NCBI RefSeq assembly: GCF_003024685.1
Contig: NZ_PYLQ01000009.1
Coordinates: 27,349-91,348 of the forward strand
DNA length: 64,000 bases
Source of the DNA: Faecalibacillus intestinalis
Lineage (GTDB): Bacteria; Bacillota_I; Bacilli_A; Erysipelotrichales; Coprobacillaceae
Reading direction: 5' to 3'
In this document: piece by piece, positions 8,594 through 16,130 of the stretch
Layout of the letters: every line of letters begins with the position of its first letter
Numbering within the stretch: position 1 is the stretch's first letter
Made by a program: the position numbers and the translations under genes
Notes under the pieces: generated by a model
What the model saw: only the letters and a program-made list of their open reading frames with translations
The model's database searches: none
What the model was told of the DNA's origin: nothing

Positions 8594-8667
8594 AGGGGTA
8601 TAGTTCAATGGTAGAATACCGGTCTCCAAAACCGTTGATGTGGGTTCGACTCCTACTACCCCTGCCA
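8594..8667 (+). tRNA. tRNA-Trp (CCA)
   Basis: 74 nt, acceptor AGGGGTA, anticodon loop CTCCAAA (CCA), T-arm GGGTTCGACTCC, CCA encoded. Two hairpins with T runs follow it. Confidence 0.96.
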
Positions 8668-8679
8668 GGTTATTTGATT

Positions 8680-8700
8680 CACATCTTAGATGTGTTTTTT
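8680..8700 (+). terminator. Terminator of tRNA-Trp
   Basis: CACATC-TTA-GATGTG hairpin followed by six T. Confidence 0.8.
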
Positions 8701-8723
8701 ATTTGTACAAAAGTGAATAAATA

Positions 8724-8767
8724 TGTGAATAAGGTGAATAACTCAAGTTATTCACTTTTTTACGCAC
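8724..8767. repeat. Dispersed hairpin repeat, copy B
   Basis: A 10-bp inverted repeat (GTGAATAACT / AGTTATTCAC) followed by six T, so this copy can also act as a terminator after tRNA-Trp. The first 32 bases match copy A (7505 to 7474, minus strand) exactly. TGTGAATAA at 8724-8732 and TGTGCATAA at 8782-8790 fit the DnaA-box pattern TTATNCACA. Confidence 0.75.
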
Positions 8768-8817
8768 AATTTATGAAAAAATGTGCATAAGATGATATGA
8801 TAAATAGGGTGATGTAG

Positions 8818-9696
8818 ATGTTTAAACAAGTGATTTATTATTTTATGGCTGTAGTAGAAGAAGGGAGCTTTTCTAAAGCTGCTAAGAAATACTATCTTTC
8901 ACAATCAGCAATTTCTCAACAAATTACAAAATTAGAAAAAGATTTAGGATTTTCTTTGTTTAATCGAAAAACTTATTGTCCAACTCTTACAAAAGAAGGA
9001 AAGCGTTATTATGATTTGGCTAAAAGATTAATAGATGATTATAATAATGAATATGAAGATATTAAGGAAAACTTACAAAAGGATGTATTAACGATAGGGA
9101 TAACAGGACCTTTTGAAAAACAACATATTCCTTTTATTGTAAGAAGTTTTAAAGAAAATCATGATGTTTCTATTGATATTAAAGCGTTTAATTTATTAAC
9201 ATGTATGGAAAAATTAAATGAAAGGGAAATAGACTTAGGCTTTGGATTAACCAATAACTTTAAAAAATATCCTGATTTAATTTATCAAACAATACATCAT
9301 AGCCATATTTGTGTTGTCACTTCATTAGAACATCCTTTAAGTCATAAAGAATATTTAACGATAGAAGATATTAAAAATGAACCACTCATTATTTTATCTA
9401 AAAAACAAGGAGAAGAATATTATCATGATTATATGGAATCTTTTCGTTTAGATGGGATGATTCCTTACATAAAAAAAGAAGTAGATGATTTAAATGAATA
9501 TATGATGGCTATTTCTTTAGGGGAAGGTATTGGTCTTACAGCAACGGAAGTAATTAATGAAAATGATCAAGTTGTGGCTATTCCTTTAAAAGAAAGTCAT
9601 CACCATGCAGATTATGCAGTAGGCTATCATCGAGATAATGAAAAAAAGGCGATACAACAATTTATGAAATATGTAGAAGATTATTTTAGACTATAA
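8818..9696 (+). CDS. LysR family transcriptional regulator
   Basis: A 292-residue LysR-type regulator. The N-terminal winged helix-turn-helix is clear (about 1-60: YYFMAVVEEGSFSKAAKKY, QSAISQQITKLEKDLG, FNRKTYCPTLTKEG), followed by a periplasmic-binding-like effector domain from about 90. The start ATG follows AGGGTGATG. It lies 85 bp upstream of an NmrA-like dehydrogenase on the same strand, with a terminator between; the dehydrogenase is the most likely target, but no operator is evident. Effector unknown. Confidence 0.93.
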   Translation: MFKQVIYYFMAVVEEGSFSKAAKKYYLSQSAISQQITKLEKDLGFSLFNRKTYCPTLTKEGKRYYDLAKRLIDDYNNEYEDIKENLQKDVLTIGITGPFEKQHIPFIVRSFKENHDVSIDIKAFNLLTCMEKLNEREIDLGFGLTNNFKKYPDLIYQTIHHSHICVVTSLEHPLSHKEYLTIEDIKNEPLIILSKKQGEEYYHDYMESFRLDGMIPYIKKEVDDLNEYMMAISLGEGIGLTATEVINENDQVVAIPLKESHHHADYAVGYHRDNEKKAIQQFMKYVEDYFRL

Positions 9697-9716
9697 GAAA
9701 AACTTATAGTCTTTAT
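9688..9716 (+). terminator. Terminator of the LysR gene
   Basis: 10-bp stem AGACTATAAG / CTTATAGTCT with a short T-rich tail; it overlaps the stop codon. Confidence 0.7.
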
Positions 9717-9781
9717 TAATTTTTAAGGTCTATTTTATAAAAATATTCATGATATAATTTTCACATGTGGAGGTATGAACG

Positions 9782-10720
9782 ATGAGTAAAATTGTTATTA
9801 ATGGTGTTGATGGAAATTTTGGTTCATTAGTGGCTAAATACGCCTTAAAATTGATGAACAAAGAAGATTTAGTATTTACAGCACCTAAAGAAGAAAGTTT
9901 AAAAGAATATAAGGATCAAGGAATTAAAACAGCAATAGCGAATTTCAATGATCCTGAAGGACTTGTTAAAGTTTTTGAAAATGCGGATAAGGTTCTATTG
10001 ATTTCAATGCCTTTTGTAGGTGAAAAAAGAAGACAAGCTCATAAAAATGCAGTAGATGCATGTGTGAAAGCAAATGTTAAACAAATTATTTATACATCTG
10101 TTTTATCAGCAGCACATCCATTTAACCCAAGCATTGAAAATGTAGATCATTCTTATACAGAAGCAATTATTCAAAATACATCGCTTGATTATATCTTTTT
10201 AAGAAATTCACTCTTTGTAGAAGCTTTTACAAGTGACTACTTAAGAGCAGTTGAAGCAAAAGAAACAACAATTTCTAAAAATATGGGAGATGGACGTGTG
10301 TGGTTTATTTCACGTAAGGATTGCGCTTATGCAGCAGCTTGTGCTTTAAATAATCATTTATTACATCGAGCTGTTTTAAATATTAATGGTTTAGAACCAC
10401 TATCTTATGAAGATTTCTTAGCTATTGGAAACAAAGCAACAGGAAATCATATCACTTATACAAGACTTACAGATGATGAACTTTATGCTTATTTTGATTC
10501 AATTGGTGTTCCTAGAAATACGGATGGAGATTTTTCAAAAAGTCCAATTAAAGCAACATCAGAAGGAATGGTTACTTTTGGAACAACTGTCACACAAGGC
10601 TATTTAGATGTTCCTGTTAGTGATTTTAGTTCACTTACAGGAAGAAAACCATTATCTATTCAATATATCTTTGAACATGTAGATGATTATTTATTAGGTG
10701 ATCGTCATCCAACAGAATAA
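9782..10720 (+). CDS. NAD(P)-binding NmrA-like oxidoreductase
   Basis: A 312-residue atypical short-chain dehydrogenase. The N-terminal Rossmann strand ends in the glycine motif GVDGNFG (about 8-14), followed by NADKVLLISMPFVGEKR and KQIIYTSVLSA, as in NmrA/QOR2-type NAD(P)H:quinone reductases. It lacks a classical Tyr-x3-Lys catalytic pair in the usual place, consistent with the atypical SDR group. It is preceded by a good GGAGG site and by a LysR regulator. Probable role in redox or quinone metabolism; the substrate is unknown. Confidence 0.8.
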   Translation: MSKIVINGVDGNFGSLVAKYALKLMNKEDLVFTAPKEESLKEYKDQGIKTAIANFNDPEGLVKVFENADKVLLISMPFVGEKRRQAHKNAVDACVKANVKQIIYTSVLSAAHPFNPSIENVDHSYTEAIIQNTSLDYIFLRNSLFVEAFTSDYLRAVEAKETTISKNMGDGRVWFISRKDCAYAAACALNNHLLHRAVLNINGLEPLSYEDFLAIGNKATGNHITYTRLTDDELYAYFDSIGVPRNTDGDFSKSPIKATSEGMVTFGTTVTQGYLDVPVSDFSSLTGRKPLSIQYIFEHVDDYLLGDRHPTE

Positions 10721-10746
10721 AAAAATGAGGGAGACCTCATTTTTTA
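10721..10746 (+). terminator. Intrinsic terminator
   Basis: AAAAATGAGG-GAGA-CCTCATTTTT, a 10-bp stem with a GAGA loop and T run. Confidence 0.85.
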
Positions 10747-10785
10747 TTATGCACAATTGTGAATAACTTGTGATTTATGTGCGTT
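10747..10785. repeat. Possible third, divergent copy of the hairpin repeat
   Basis: TTATGCACA (10747-10755) and TGTGAATAA (10758-10766) lie almost back to back, and GTGAATAACTTG is shared with copy A. The right arm has diverged (TGATTTATGTGCG). It sits between two convergent genes, like copy A. Confidence 0.45.
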
Positions 10786-11260
10786 AATTGTTTATAAGAA
10801 TAATAACGATCAAAGAAACAAATAAAATCGTTACAATAGCTGCTAATGCTAAAATAATTTTATTGGTCTTCTCTTTAAAAATCTTTTTTAAAAGATAATA
10901 AAGACCAACACCGACAAGTACTCCTGTTGTATTCGTAATTAAATCTGTAATATCACTTGCTCCAAGACAAAAGATATATTGAGATAATTCTAATGAAATG
11001 CTTAATAGAAAACCAAGAAATATTGTTCGATCACTATTAATATTTAATGTTTTTAAATAGAGCCCAAAAGGAATAAAAATAATCAGATTATCAAGAACTT
11101 CTCTTATTTGATAAGTTGTCTTATTTGGATAATAGAAGGGAATTAAATTAATGCTTCTAAAATGTGGTAATTGATCAATAGAAACAGATAATTTAAAAAG
11201 TATGATCCAAATGACTAAAAATATGTAAATAGTAAATAATATATGTGTAGTTTTTTTCAT
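10784..11260 (-). CDS. VanZ-like family membrane protein
   Basis: A 158-residue integral membrane protein of the VanZ family with four to five membrane helices. The signature region is visible: SINLIPFYY, VLDNLIIFIPFGLYL, SISLELSQYIFCLGASDITDLITNTTGVLVG. VanZ gives low-level teicoplanin resistance in enterococci, but most homologues have no tested role. The start ATG is preceded by AAGGAG. It lies downstream of an ABC permease gene on the same strand with a hairpin between, so it may be read partly from that operon. Confidence 0.9.
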   Translation of the reverse strand: MKKTTHILFTIYIFLVIWIILFKLSVSIDQLPHFRSINLIPFYYPNKTTYQIREVLDNLIIFIPFGLYLKTLNINSDRTIFLGFLLSISLELSQYIFCLGASDITDLITNTTGVLVGVGLYYLLKKIFKEKTNKIILALAAIVTILFVSLIVIILINN

Positions 11261-11277
11261 AAAGACTCCTTCTATAG

Positions 11278-11307
11278 AAATAGGTTGAGGTAATACCCAA
11301 CCTATTT
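11278..11307 (-). terminator. Hairpin after the ABC permease gene
   Basis: 10-bp stem AAATAGGTTG / CAACCTATTT with a 10-nt loop, overlapping the permease stop codon. The T tail on the minus strand is short, so it may be leaky and let VanZ be cotranscribed. Confidence 0.5.
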
Positions 11308-12693
11308 GTTTTTAATGATGTCATATTTAGAAAAAATATCGAGTACAGCTGCCATATTTTCATCCTTAATAATATAATTTCTGTTTGGATTGATGGTGTT
11401 TTTAGTTGTAAAACTAATCGTTAATTCATAATAGTTTTCATAACCATGATAATCAGCGGATTTAGTAATTAAATTTTTGTTCATAATTTCGTACATACTT
11501 TTCATGAAATTTTTTTTATTTTGAATTGTAATATTTTTCGTTGTTAAATTCTCTATTTCTTGATTATCGACAGTTGATGGCTTATCTTCGTCGAAAATAT
11601 AACGATCAGTAGAAAAATAGATTTCTTGGATATCCTTGTTTTTTGGTAATTCATAAATTGTATTAAGACCTTTGGTATTAGAATAAATATTAGAAAAACC
11701 AATGCAACCAATAATCAATAGAATAAAGAGAGATGGAATTTTCCAGCTGAAATAAACTTTTCTTTTTGAAAAATAATACATAATTAAATAAATGATGAAA
11801 ATAACAGAAAACATGAGTGTTGTCATTTTTAAATCCTCTAGATCATACACAAATAACATCATTGATAATGTACTTAAAATAATAATCAATGGATACATAA
11901 AGATAGATTTTGTGTATGTTTCACTTTTTTCGAGTGTACGTTTTAAAAATAAATGATAATTAATCAATGAAAAGATAATACTTAAAATAAACCAATAGAT
12001 AATAGGTGTATTAGAAACAAATGGCGATAATAAATAGTTTCCTTGGAAAAACCCACTATAAACAATACTTATATAATTAAGTAATAATTTTAATGATTGT
12101 GAATAGTTTCCATATCCCATCATAAATGTTTGGGCTACCTTGGTTGCACAAATATTAAGAGCAAGAAAAACAACAAAGGGTATGATCATATAAGCAATCG
12201 AACAAATTAAACTATCAGTCATATTTTGAGATGAAAGTGTTACAAATGTAATGATTGTATTCATCGCAAACATATGGACGATGGTGATAATTATTGCTAG
12301 AATAAATTTGTCCAATGGAAAAGAAATCATATAGTTACCAATAAATTGGCTTATAATTTGGTAAATAACAACAGGTAGAATAGTTGCAAAGTAAGAAAAT
12401 AAACTTGTTGTTAAATAAAGTGATTCTTTTTTTATTGGTAAGGAAAAGTAAAGTATATTACTTTTCTTTTTTTGTAAAAAAGAAAACAGATAAATAGGGA
12501 CAATAAAAGATAACATAAATCCATAAGCTAAAGGAATTATTTGTGCAAAACGCGTTATATTTTCATCGTTTAAAGGTACATAATCAAATTTATTGATTAG
12601 TAGAAAAGGAATAATGATTCCAATTACATAAATAAGAATAAGATATTTCTTATTTTGTTTTATTAAATATTTAAAATAATCTTTATTAATCAT
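11302..12693 (-). CDS. ABC transporter permease (YtrC/YtrD-like)
   Basis: A 463-residue membrane protein with about 10 hydrophobic segments between residues 20 and 350, then a soluble C-terminal domain of about 110 residues. It begins MINKDYFKYLIKQNKKYL. The ATG at 12693 is spaced from AAAGGGG correctly and overlaps the ATPase stop by 8 nt, indicating coupled translation. With the GntR regulator and ATPase upstream it forms a YtrA-type export/stress operon as in Bacillus ytr, where the system responds to cell-wall antibiotics. The substrate is unknown. Confidence 0.75.
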   Translation of the reverse strand: MINKDYFKYLIKQNKKYLILIYVIGIIIPFLLINKFDYVPLNDENITRFAQIIPLAYGFMLSFIVPIYLFSFLQKKKSNILYFSLPIKKESLYLTTSLFSYFATILPVVIYQIISQFIGNYMISFPLDKFILAIIITIVHMFAMNTIITFVTLSSQNMTDSLICSIAYMIIPFVVFLALNICATKVAQTFMMGYGNYSQSLKLLLNYISIVYSGFFQGNYLLSPFVSNTPIIYWFILSIIFSLINYHLFLKRTLEKSETYTKSIFMYPLIIILSTLSMMLFVYDLEDLKMTTLMFSVIFIIYLIMYYFSKRKVYFSWKIPSLFILLIIGCIGFSNIYSNTKGLNTIYELPKNKDIQEIYFSTDRYIFDEDKPSTVDNQEIENLTTKNITIQNKKNFMKSMYEIMNKNLITKSADYHGYENYYELTISFTTKNTINPNRNYIIKDENMAAVLDIFSKYDIIKNK

Positions 12694-13573
12694 AGACACC
12701 ATACCCCTTTCTTTCCATTTCATAAATAAATATTTCTTCTAAATTTACAGGTAAAACTTCTAACATAATTGGATTGAACATTCTTAAATAATCTTTAATT
12801 TCATTGATGTCTCCTTTAACAACCATATTAATCACACGAGATTGTTTATGGAAAGATAGAACATCTAAATGACTAAATTCTTCTTTGTTTAATTCTTCTT
12901 TAAAAGCAATTTGTATTTTATGAATATGATCTTTAATATCATAGAGATCACCAGATGTTGTCATACATCCATTTTCTAAAATACCAAAACTATCACAAAT
13001 ATCTTCAAGCTCTCTTAAATTATGAGATGAAATAATGACTGTCATATTTTCATCAATGATTTGATTAATAGCTTTTTTAAAAGCTAAACGCATAACAGGG
13101 TCTAAACCATCAAAAGCTTCATCTAATAGTAAATATTTTGGTGCAATTGCAAGTGCTAAAGCAAACATTGCTTGTCTTTTCATTCCTTTTGAATAATCTT
13201 TTAAAGGTTTATTTTGTGGTAAACGGAATAAATCAACATAATGTTGATAGGTTTCTAAATTGAATTGTGGATAAAAAGTAAGATAGAAATCTTTCATTTC
13301 ATCAATAGTAGCAAAGTGAAAATAGTAGGGATCATCACTAATGAATAAAATATCTTTTTTAACATCAGGATTTTCATAAACATCTTTTCCATCAAATAAA
13401 ATACTTCCTTCATCACATTTAGAAATCCCATTTAATAAATAAAGTAAGGTTGATTTCCCAGCTCCATTAGGACCAATCAAACCAAAAATACTTCCTGAGG
13501 AAATTGTGACATTTAAATGATTTAAAACATTTTTATTTTCAAAAGATTTCATCACATCTTTAATTTCAATCAT
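12686..13573 (-). CDS. ABC transporter ATP-binding protein (YtrB-like)
   Basis: A 295-residue ABC ATPase. Walker A GLIGPNGAGKST (about 33-44), signature YSKGMKRQ, Walker B YLLLDEAFDGLDP, H-loop SSHN. The signature is SKGMK rather than LSGGQ, typical of the YtrB/BcrA-like exporters. The C-terminal extension after about 215 is also found in that group. It overlaps the GntR gene by 4 nt (ATGA), so the three genes are one operon. Confidence 0.93.
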   Translation of the reverse strand: MIEIKDVMKSFENKNVLNHLNVTISSGSIFGLIGPNGAGKSTLLYLLNGISKCDEGSILFDGKDVYENPDVKKDILFISDDPYYFHFATIDEMKDFYLTFYPQFNLETYQHYVDLFRLPQNKPLKDYSKGMKRQAMFALALAIAPKYLLLDEAFDGLDPVMRLAFKKAINQIIDENMTVIISSHNLRELEDICDSFGILENGCMTTSGDLYDIKDHIHKIQIAFKEELNKEEFSHLDVLSFHKQSRVINMVVKGDINEIKDYLRMFNPIMLEVLPVNLEEIFIYEMERKGYGVYD

Positions 13574-13938
13574 ACAGTTTCCTCCTTATATACTTCTTCA
13601 ATAATTTCTAATAATTTGTCTTTGGTAATTTGATGCTTTTTCATTTCATTGACACATCCTTTAAAATCATCTAATTTATCATCTTTAATCAATTGATCAG
13701 TTTGATTATCAGCAATAAAACATCCTTTTCCTTTAACGGAATAAATATAACCTTGGTTCTCTAATTCTTGATAGGCCTTAGAAACAGTATTAGGATTAAC
13801 GCCAATATCTGTTGCAAGAGATCTTACCGAAGGTAATTTATCATTAGGAAGTAAAATGCCGATAGAGATAAATTCTAAAATTTGTTTTTTGAGTTGTTCA
13901 AAAATAGGAACTTTATTTTGAATATCTATTATAAACAT
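13570..13938 (-). CDS. GntR family regulator, YtrA subfamily
   Basis: A 122-residue short GntR regulator. The winged helix-turn-helix occupies about 10-75 (PIFEQLKKQILEFISIGIL, KLPSVRSLATDIGVNPNTVSKAYQELENQGYIYSVKGKG), followed by a roughly 45-residue helical dimerisation tail. The length and lack of an effector domain mark the YtrA subfamily, which represses its own ABC operon. A 12-bp-arm palindrome lies directly in the promoter 14 bp upstream, strong evidence for autorepression. The start ATG has AGGAGG upstream. Confidence 0.93.
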   Translation of the reverse strand: MFIIDIQNKVPIFEQLKKQILEFISIGILLPNDKLPSVRSLATDIGVNPNTVSKAYQELENQGYIYSVKGKGCFIADNQTDQLIKDDKLDDFKGCVNEMKKHQITKDKLLEIIEEVYKEETV

Positions 13939-13951
13939 AGAGTCCTCCTAA

Positions 13952-13982
13952 CTGTATTAGTGTCACTAGTACACTAATACAG
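13952..13982. promoter_or_regulatory. Operator palindrome of the GntR-ABC operon
   Basis: Perfect 12-bp arms, CTGTATTAGTGT (13952-13963) and ACACTAATACAG (13971-13982), with a 7-nt centre. It touches the -10 region and covers the start of transcription, so binding of the YtrA-type regulator would block the promoter. Confidence 0.8.
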
Positions 13983-14007
13983 TATAATACATTTAATGAT
14001 TTGTCAA
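13981..14007 (-). promoter_or_regulatory. Promoter of the GntR-ABC operon
   Basis: On the minus strand TTGACA (14002-14007), 15-bp spacer, TATACT (13981-13986). The spacer is short, which suits a repressed promoter. Confidence 0.6.
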
Positions 14008-14017
14008 TAAGGTAAAG

Positions 14018-14048
14018 AAAAAAAGAGCTCATTGAGTGAACTCTTTTT
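14018..14048 (-). terminator. Terminator of the AAA ATPase gene
   Basis: AAAAAGAGCTCA / TGAACTCTTTTT with one G-T pair; it includes the stop codon. A/T runs on both sides. Confidence 0.7.
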
Positions 14049-14844
14049 CATGTTTTTTGAAAAAGTCATAAAAATAACGTACGTTTTCTAATTGATACCA
14101 AGGCGTGACTTGGCATTCTTTAGCATCAAGATTATATATTTTAGCATCTAAAGTTCCTAACATAAAAGGAGAATGAGTAGCAATAACAAATTGACATCCT
14201 AAATAATGTGCGAGTTTATTAATTTCATGGGCTAATGCAACCTGGTTGGCAGGGGATAAAGAAACTTCAGGTTCATCTAATAAATAAAGCGCTTCAGGTA
14301 TGAGGTATTCTTGAAAAAACTGTAAAGAGGTTTCTCCATTGGAATACTTTTCTTGAGAAAAAATAATATTTTCTATTCTTTGTTCTTTTTTATGATCCAA
14401 AATACTTTGAGCTTTTTCTAAAGATAAACCATCTTGCATATAATCATAAGTTAATCCATGTTCTAAAATTGCTTTTTGTTGTATTTTTTTAATTTCATAG
14501 AGAATATCTTCACTTTTGATATAACGACTATTTTCAGGAAGATGATAAAAAGGAACACCGTATTCATTACTTCCCAAACTATAGGCACATTCATTTTCAA
14601 ATCTTTGACAATAATTTTCTGAACCATAATTATTGCTTGCAGGGCTTTCTTTTCCTTTTATCTTTAGTTTTCCAGCAATAATATTTAAAAGAGTAGATTT
14701 TCCACAACCATTATTTCCATAGAAAATAGTAATAGGTGCAAAAGAAAAGGGTTCAATGTATTTATCTTTAAAGACACTATAAGGATAAATATTAGGGTTT
14801 TTAAGTTTTTTGTTACTTAATTTAAAGCTACTTAAATAAATCAT
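14029..14844 (-). CDS. AAA family ATPase (AAA_21/ABC-like)
   Basis: A 271-residue SMC/ABC-class ATPase. Walker A is FYGNNGCGKSTLLN (about 42-55), the signature-like segment is YSNGETSLQ, Walker B is LYLLDEPEVSLSP and the His switch region ATHSPFML. There is no membrane partner, so it is not a transporter subunit. Relatives occur alone or in defence loci; here the divergent neighbour is an Abi-type gene 150 bp away. The start ATG has AGGAGG upstream. The role is not assigned. Confidence 0.8.
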   Translation of the reverse strand: MIYLSSFKLSNKKLKNPNIYPYSVFKDKYIEPFSFAPITIFYGNNGCGKSTLLNIIAGKLKIKGKESPASNNYGSENYCQRFENECAYSLGSNEYGVPFYHLPENSRYIKSEDILYEIKKIQQKAILEHGLTYDYMQDGLSLEKAQSILDHKKEQRIENIIFSQEKYSNGETSLQFFQEYLIPEALYLLDEPEVSLSPANQVALAHEINKLAHYLGCQFVIATHSPFMLGTLDAKIYNLDAKECQVTPWYQLENVRYFYDFFKKHEKEFTQ

Positions 14845-14994
14845 AGAATGACCTCCTCGTATAATTTAATCTTAATTGATGAGAGTTAAAAAGACAATAA
14901 ATTTATAGAGTATTATTTTTATTGAATATTGCAGGTTTACTTGGAAGAAAGTATATGATTCGATATAATATATTTTAATAAAAGGGGAAATAAT

Positions 14995-15825
14995 ATGAAT
15001 GAAAATCGTGTTCAAAAATATAAATTAGCGAAAAAAATTTCAAATCAAATTGAGTATTTAGAAAATAAAAAGCATGTTCAATTTAATATAATGTCTAAAA
15101 AAATAGCGGGTGAGAAATTATTAGAATATAACTATATAAATTTAATAACTCCGTATAAACATAACTTTGCAAAAACAAATGAAAAAAAAGAAGTGATTAA
15201 AGTAAATGGAGAACATATTTACGAAAGAAATGTTGAATTTAGTGAATATTATGATTTGTTTATGAATGAAAGAAAATTATATCCGATGATTATTGAAAAC
15301 ATACTAGATTTTGAAATTCATTTCAAGTCAATAACAGCTTATCATATTTTAACTTGGAATCAATTAACAGATTCTAATCAATTGAGGATGTTTTTTGATG
15401 GCTTAAAAATAAGAGCTGCAATTTTAGAAAATAGATATAATGAACAAAGAATAAAACATATGAATGCACATTTAGAAAAACTAAAAGAACAAATTTTTAA
15501 TTATGCAGATATTTATTGTTTCTTTAATAGAATGAGTTTAGGAAATATGTTAACTGTTTTCACGTGTCTTGATAAAAAACAACAAGATGTAATTTTTGAA
15601 GATTTAAAGCGATTTAATATGAATTTCAATGTACAAAAGATACCAGATTTTATTAATAAAATTTTTTGTTTGGTTTCTATTCGTAATTGTGTAATGCATA
15701 GTAATAGTTTAGAAATATTAATTAGATTTTATAATCCTAAGACCCATGAACTACGAAAAGTATCTGATAGGAAAAAATATTTAAATATGATTAAAGAATT
15801 ATGTAAAGAAAAAACTCATGAATAA
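14995..15825 (+). CDS. Abi family (AbiD/AbiF-like) HEPN-type protein
   Basis: A 276-residue protein with the layout of the Abi_2 family: NYINLITPYKHNF near 45-57, FSEYYDLFMNERKLYPMIIENILDFEIHFKS (about 80-112), MSLGNMLTVF (about 180) and a C-terminal RNCVMH (about 234-239), an R-x4-H motif of HEPN ribonucleases. Lactococcal AbiD/AbiF proteins cause abortive phage infection. This one is very AT-rich, monocistronic, and follows a good AAAGGGGA site. A defence role is an inference from the family. Confidence 0.75.
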   Translation: MNENRVQKYKLAKKISNQIEYLENKKHVQFNIMSKKIAGEKLLEYNYINLITPYKHNFAKTNEKKEVIKVNGEHIYERNVEFSEYYDLFMNERKLYPMIIENILDFEIHFKSITAYHILTWNQLTDSNQLRMFFDGLKIRAAILENRYNEQRIKHMNAHLEKLKEQIFNYADIYCFFNRMSLGNMLTVFTCLDKKQQDVIFEDLKRFNMNFNVQKIPDFINKIFCLVSIRNCVMHSNSLEILIRFYNPKTHELRKVSDRKKYLNMIKELCKEKTHE

Positions 15826-15838
15826 TCATGAGTTTTCT
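15811..15838 (+). terminator. Terminator of the Abi-like gene
   Basis: 11-bp stem AAAACTCATGA / TCATGAGTTTT that contains the stop codon, then a short T-rich tail. Confidence 0.75.
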
Positions 15839-16086
15839 TCCGCACCAAGTGCCATTTACATTATTATTATATGCAAATACAGAAAAAAGACAACACAAAA
15901 TTAAAAATGAAACAACAAAAAGTAATAATACCTATAAAATAGTTCAAATTTTTAAAAAGTATTGTATTGAATCTTATAAGTTGTGTGGTAATCCACCGAA
16001 AAAAGCGGTGTTCCCAACCATTAAGAGGGAGTAAAAAAAGCGGTGTACGCCACCAAATCAAGTTATATAATTTGAAAAAGAGCGAG
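15839..16086. other. Intergenic region with two GC-richer hairpins and a direct repeat
   Basis: No gene is supported here. The sequence AAAAAAGCGGTGT occurs twice, at 15999-16011 and 16034-16046. The first copy forms a hairpin CACCG (15994-15998) / CGGTG (16006-16010) inside an outer TGGT / ACCA pair; the second is followed by a GGTG / CACC hairpin (16043-16055). It lies between two convergent genes. It may be a small dispersed element or an RNA structure; nothing more can be said. Confidence 0.4.
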
Positions 16087-16126
16087 TTAAAAAAGGAGAG
16101 AGTATTCCTATTTGGAATGCTCTCTT
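16087..16126 (-). terminator. Terminator of the cation exchanger gene
   Basis: 12-bp stem with one wobble, AGAGAGTATTCC (16097-16108) and GGAATGCTCTCT (16114-16125); six T follow on the minus strand. Confidence 0.8.
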
Positions 16127-16130
16127 TGAT

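Noticed and set aside
8608..8790. Short frame starting inside tRNA-Trp
   Set aside because: Overlaps the tRNA, two terminators and the hairpin repeat; no ribosome site.
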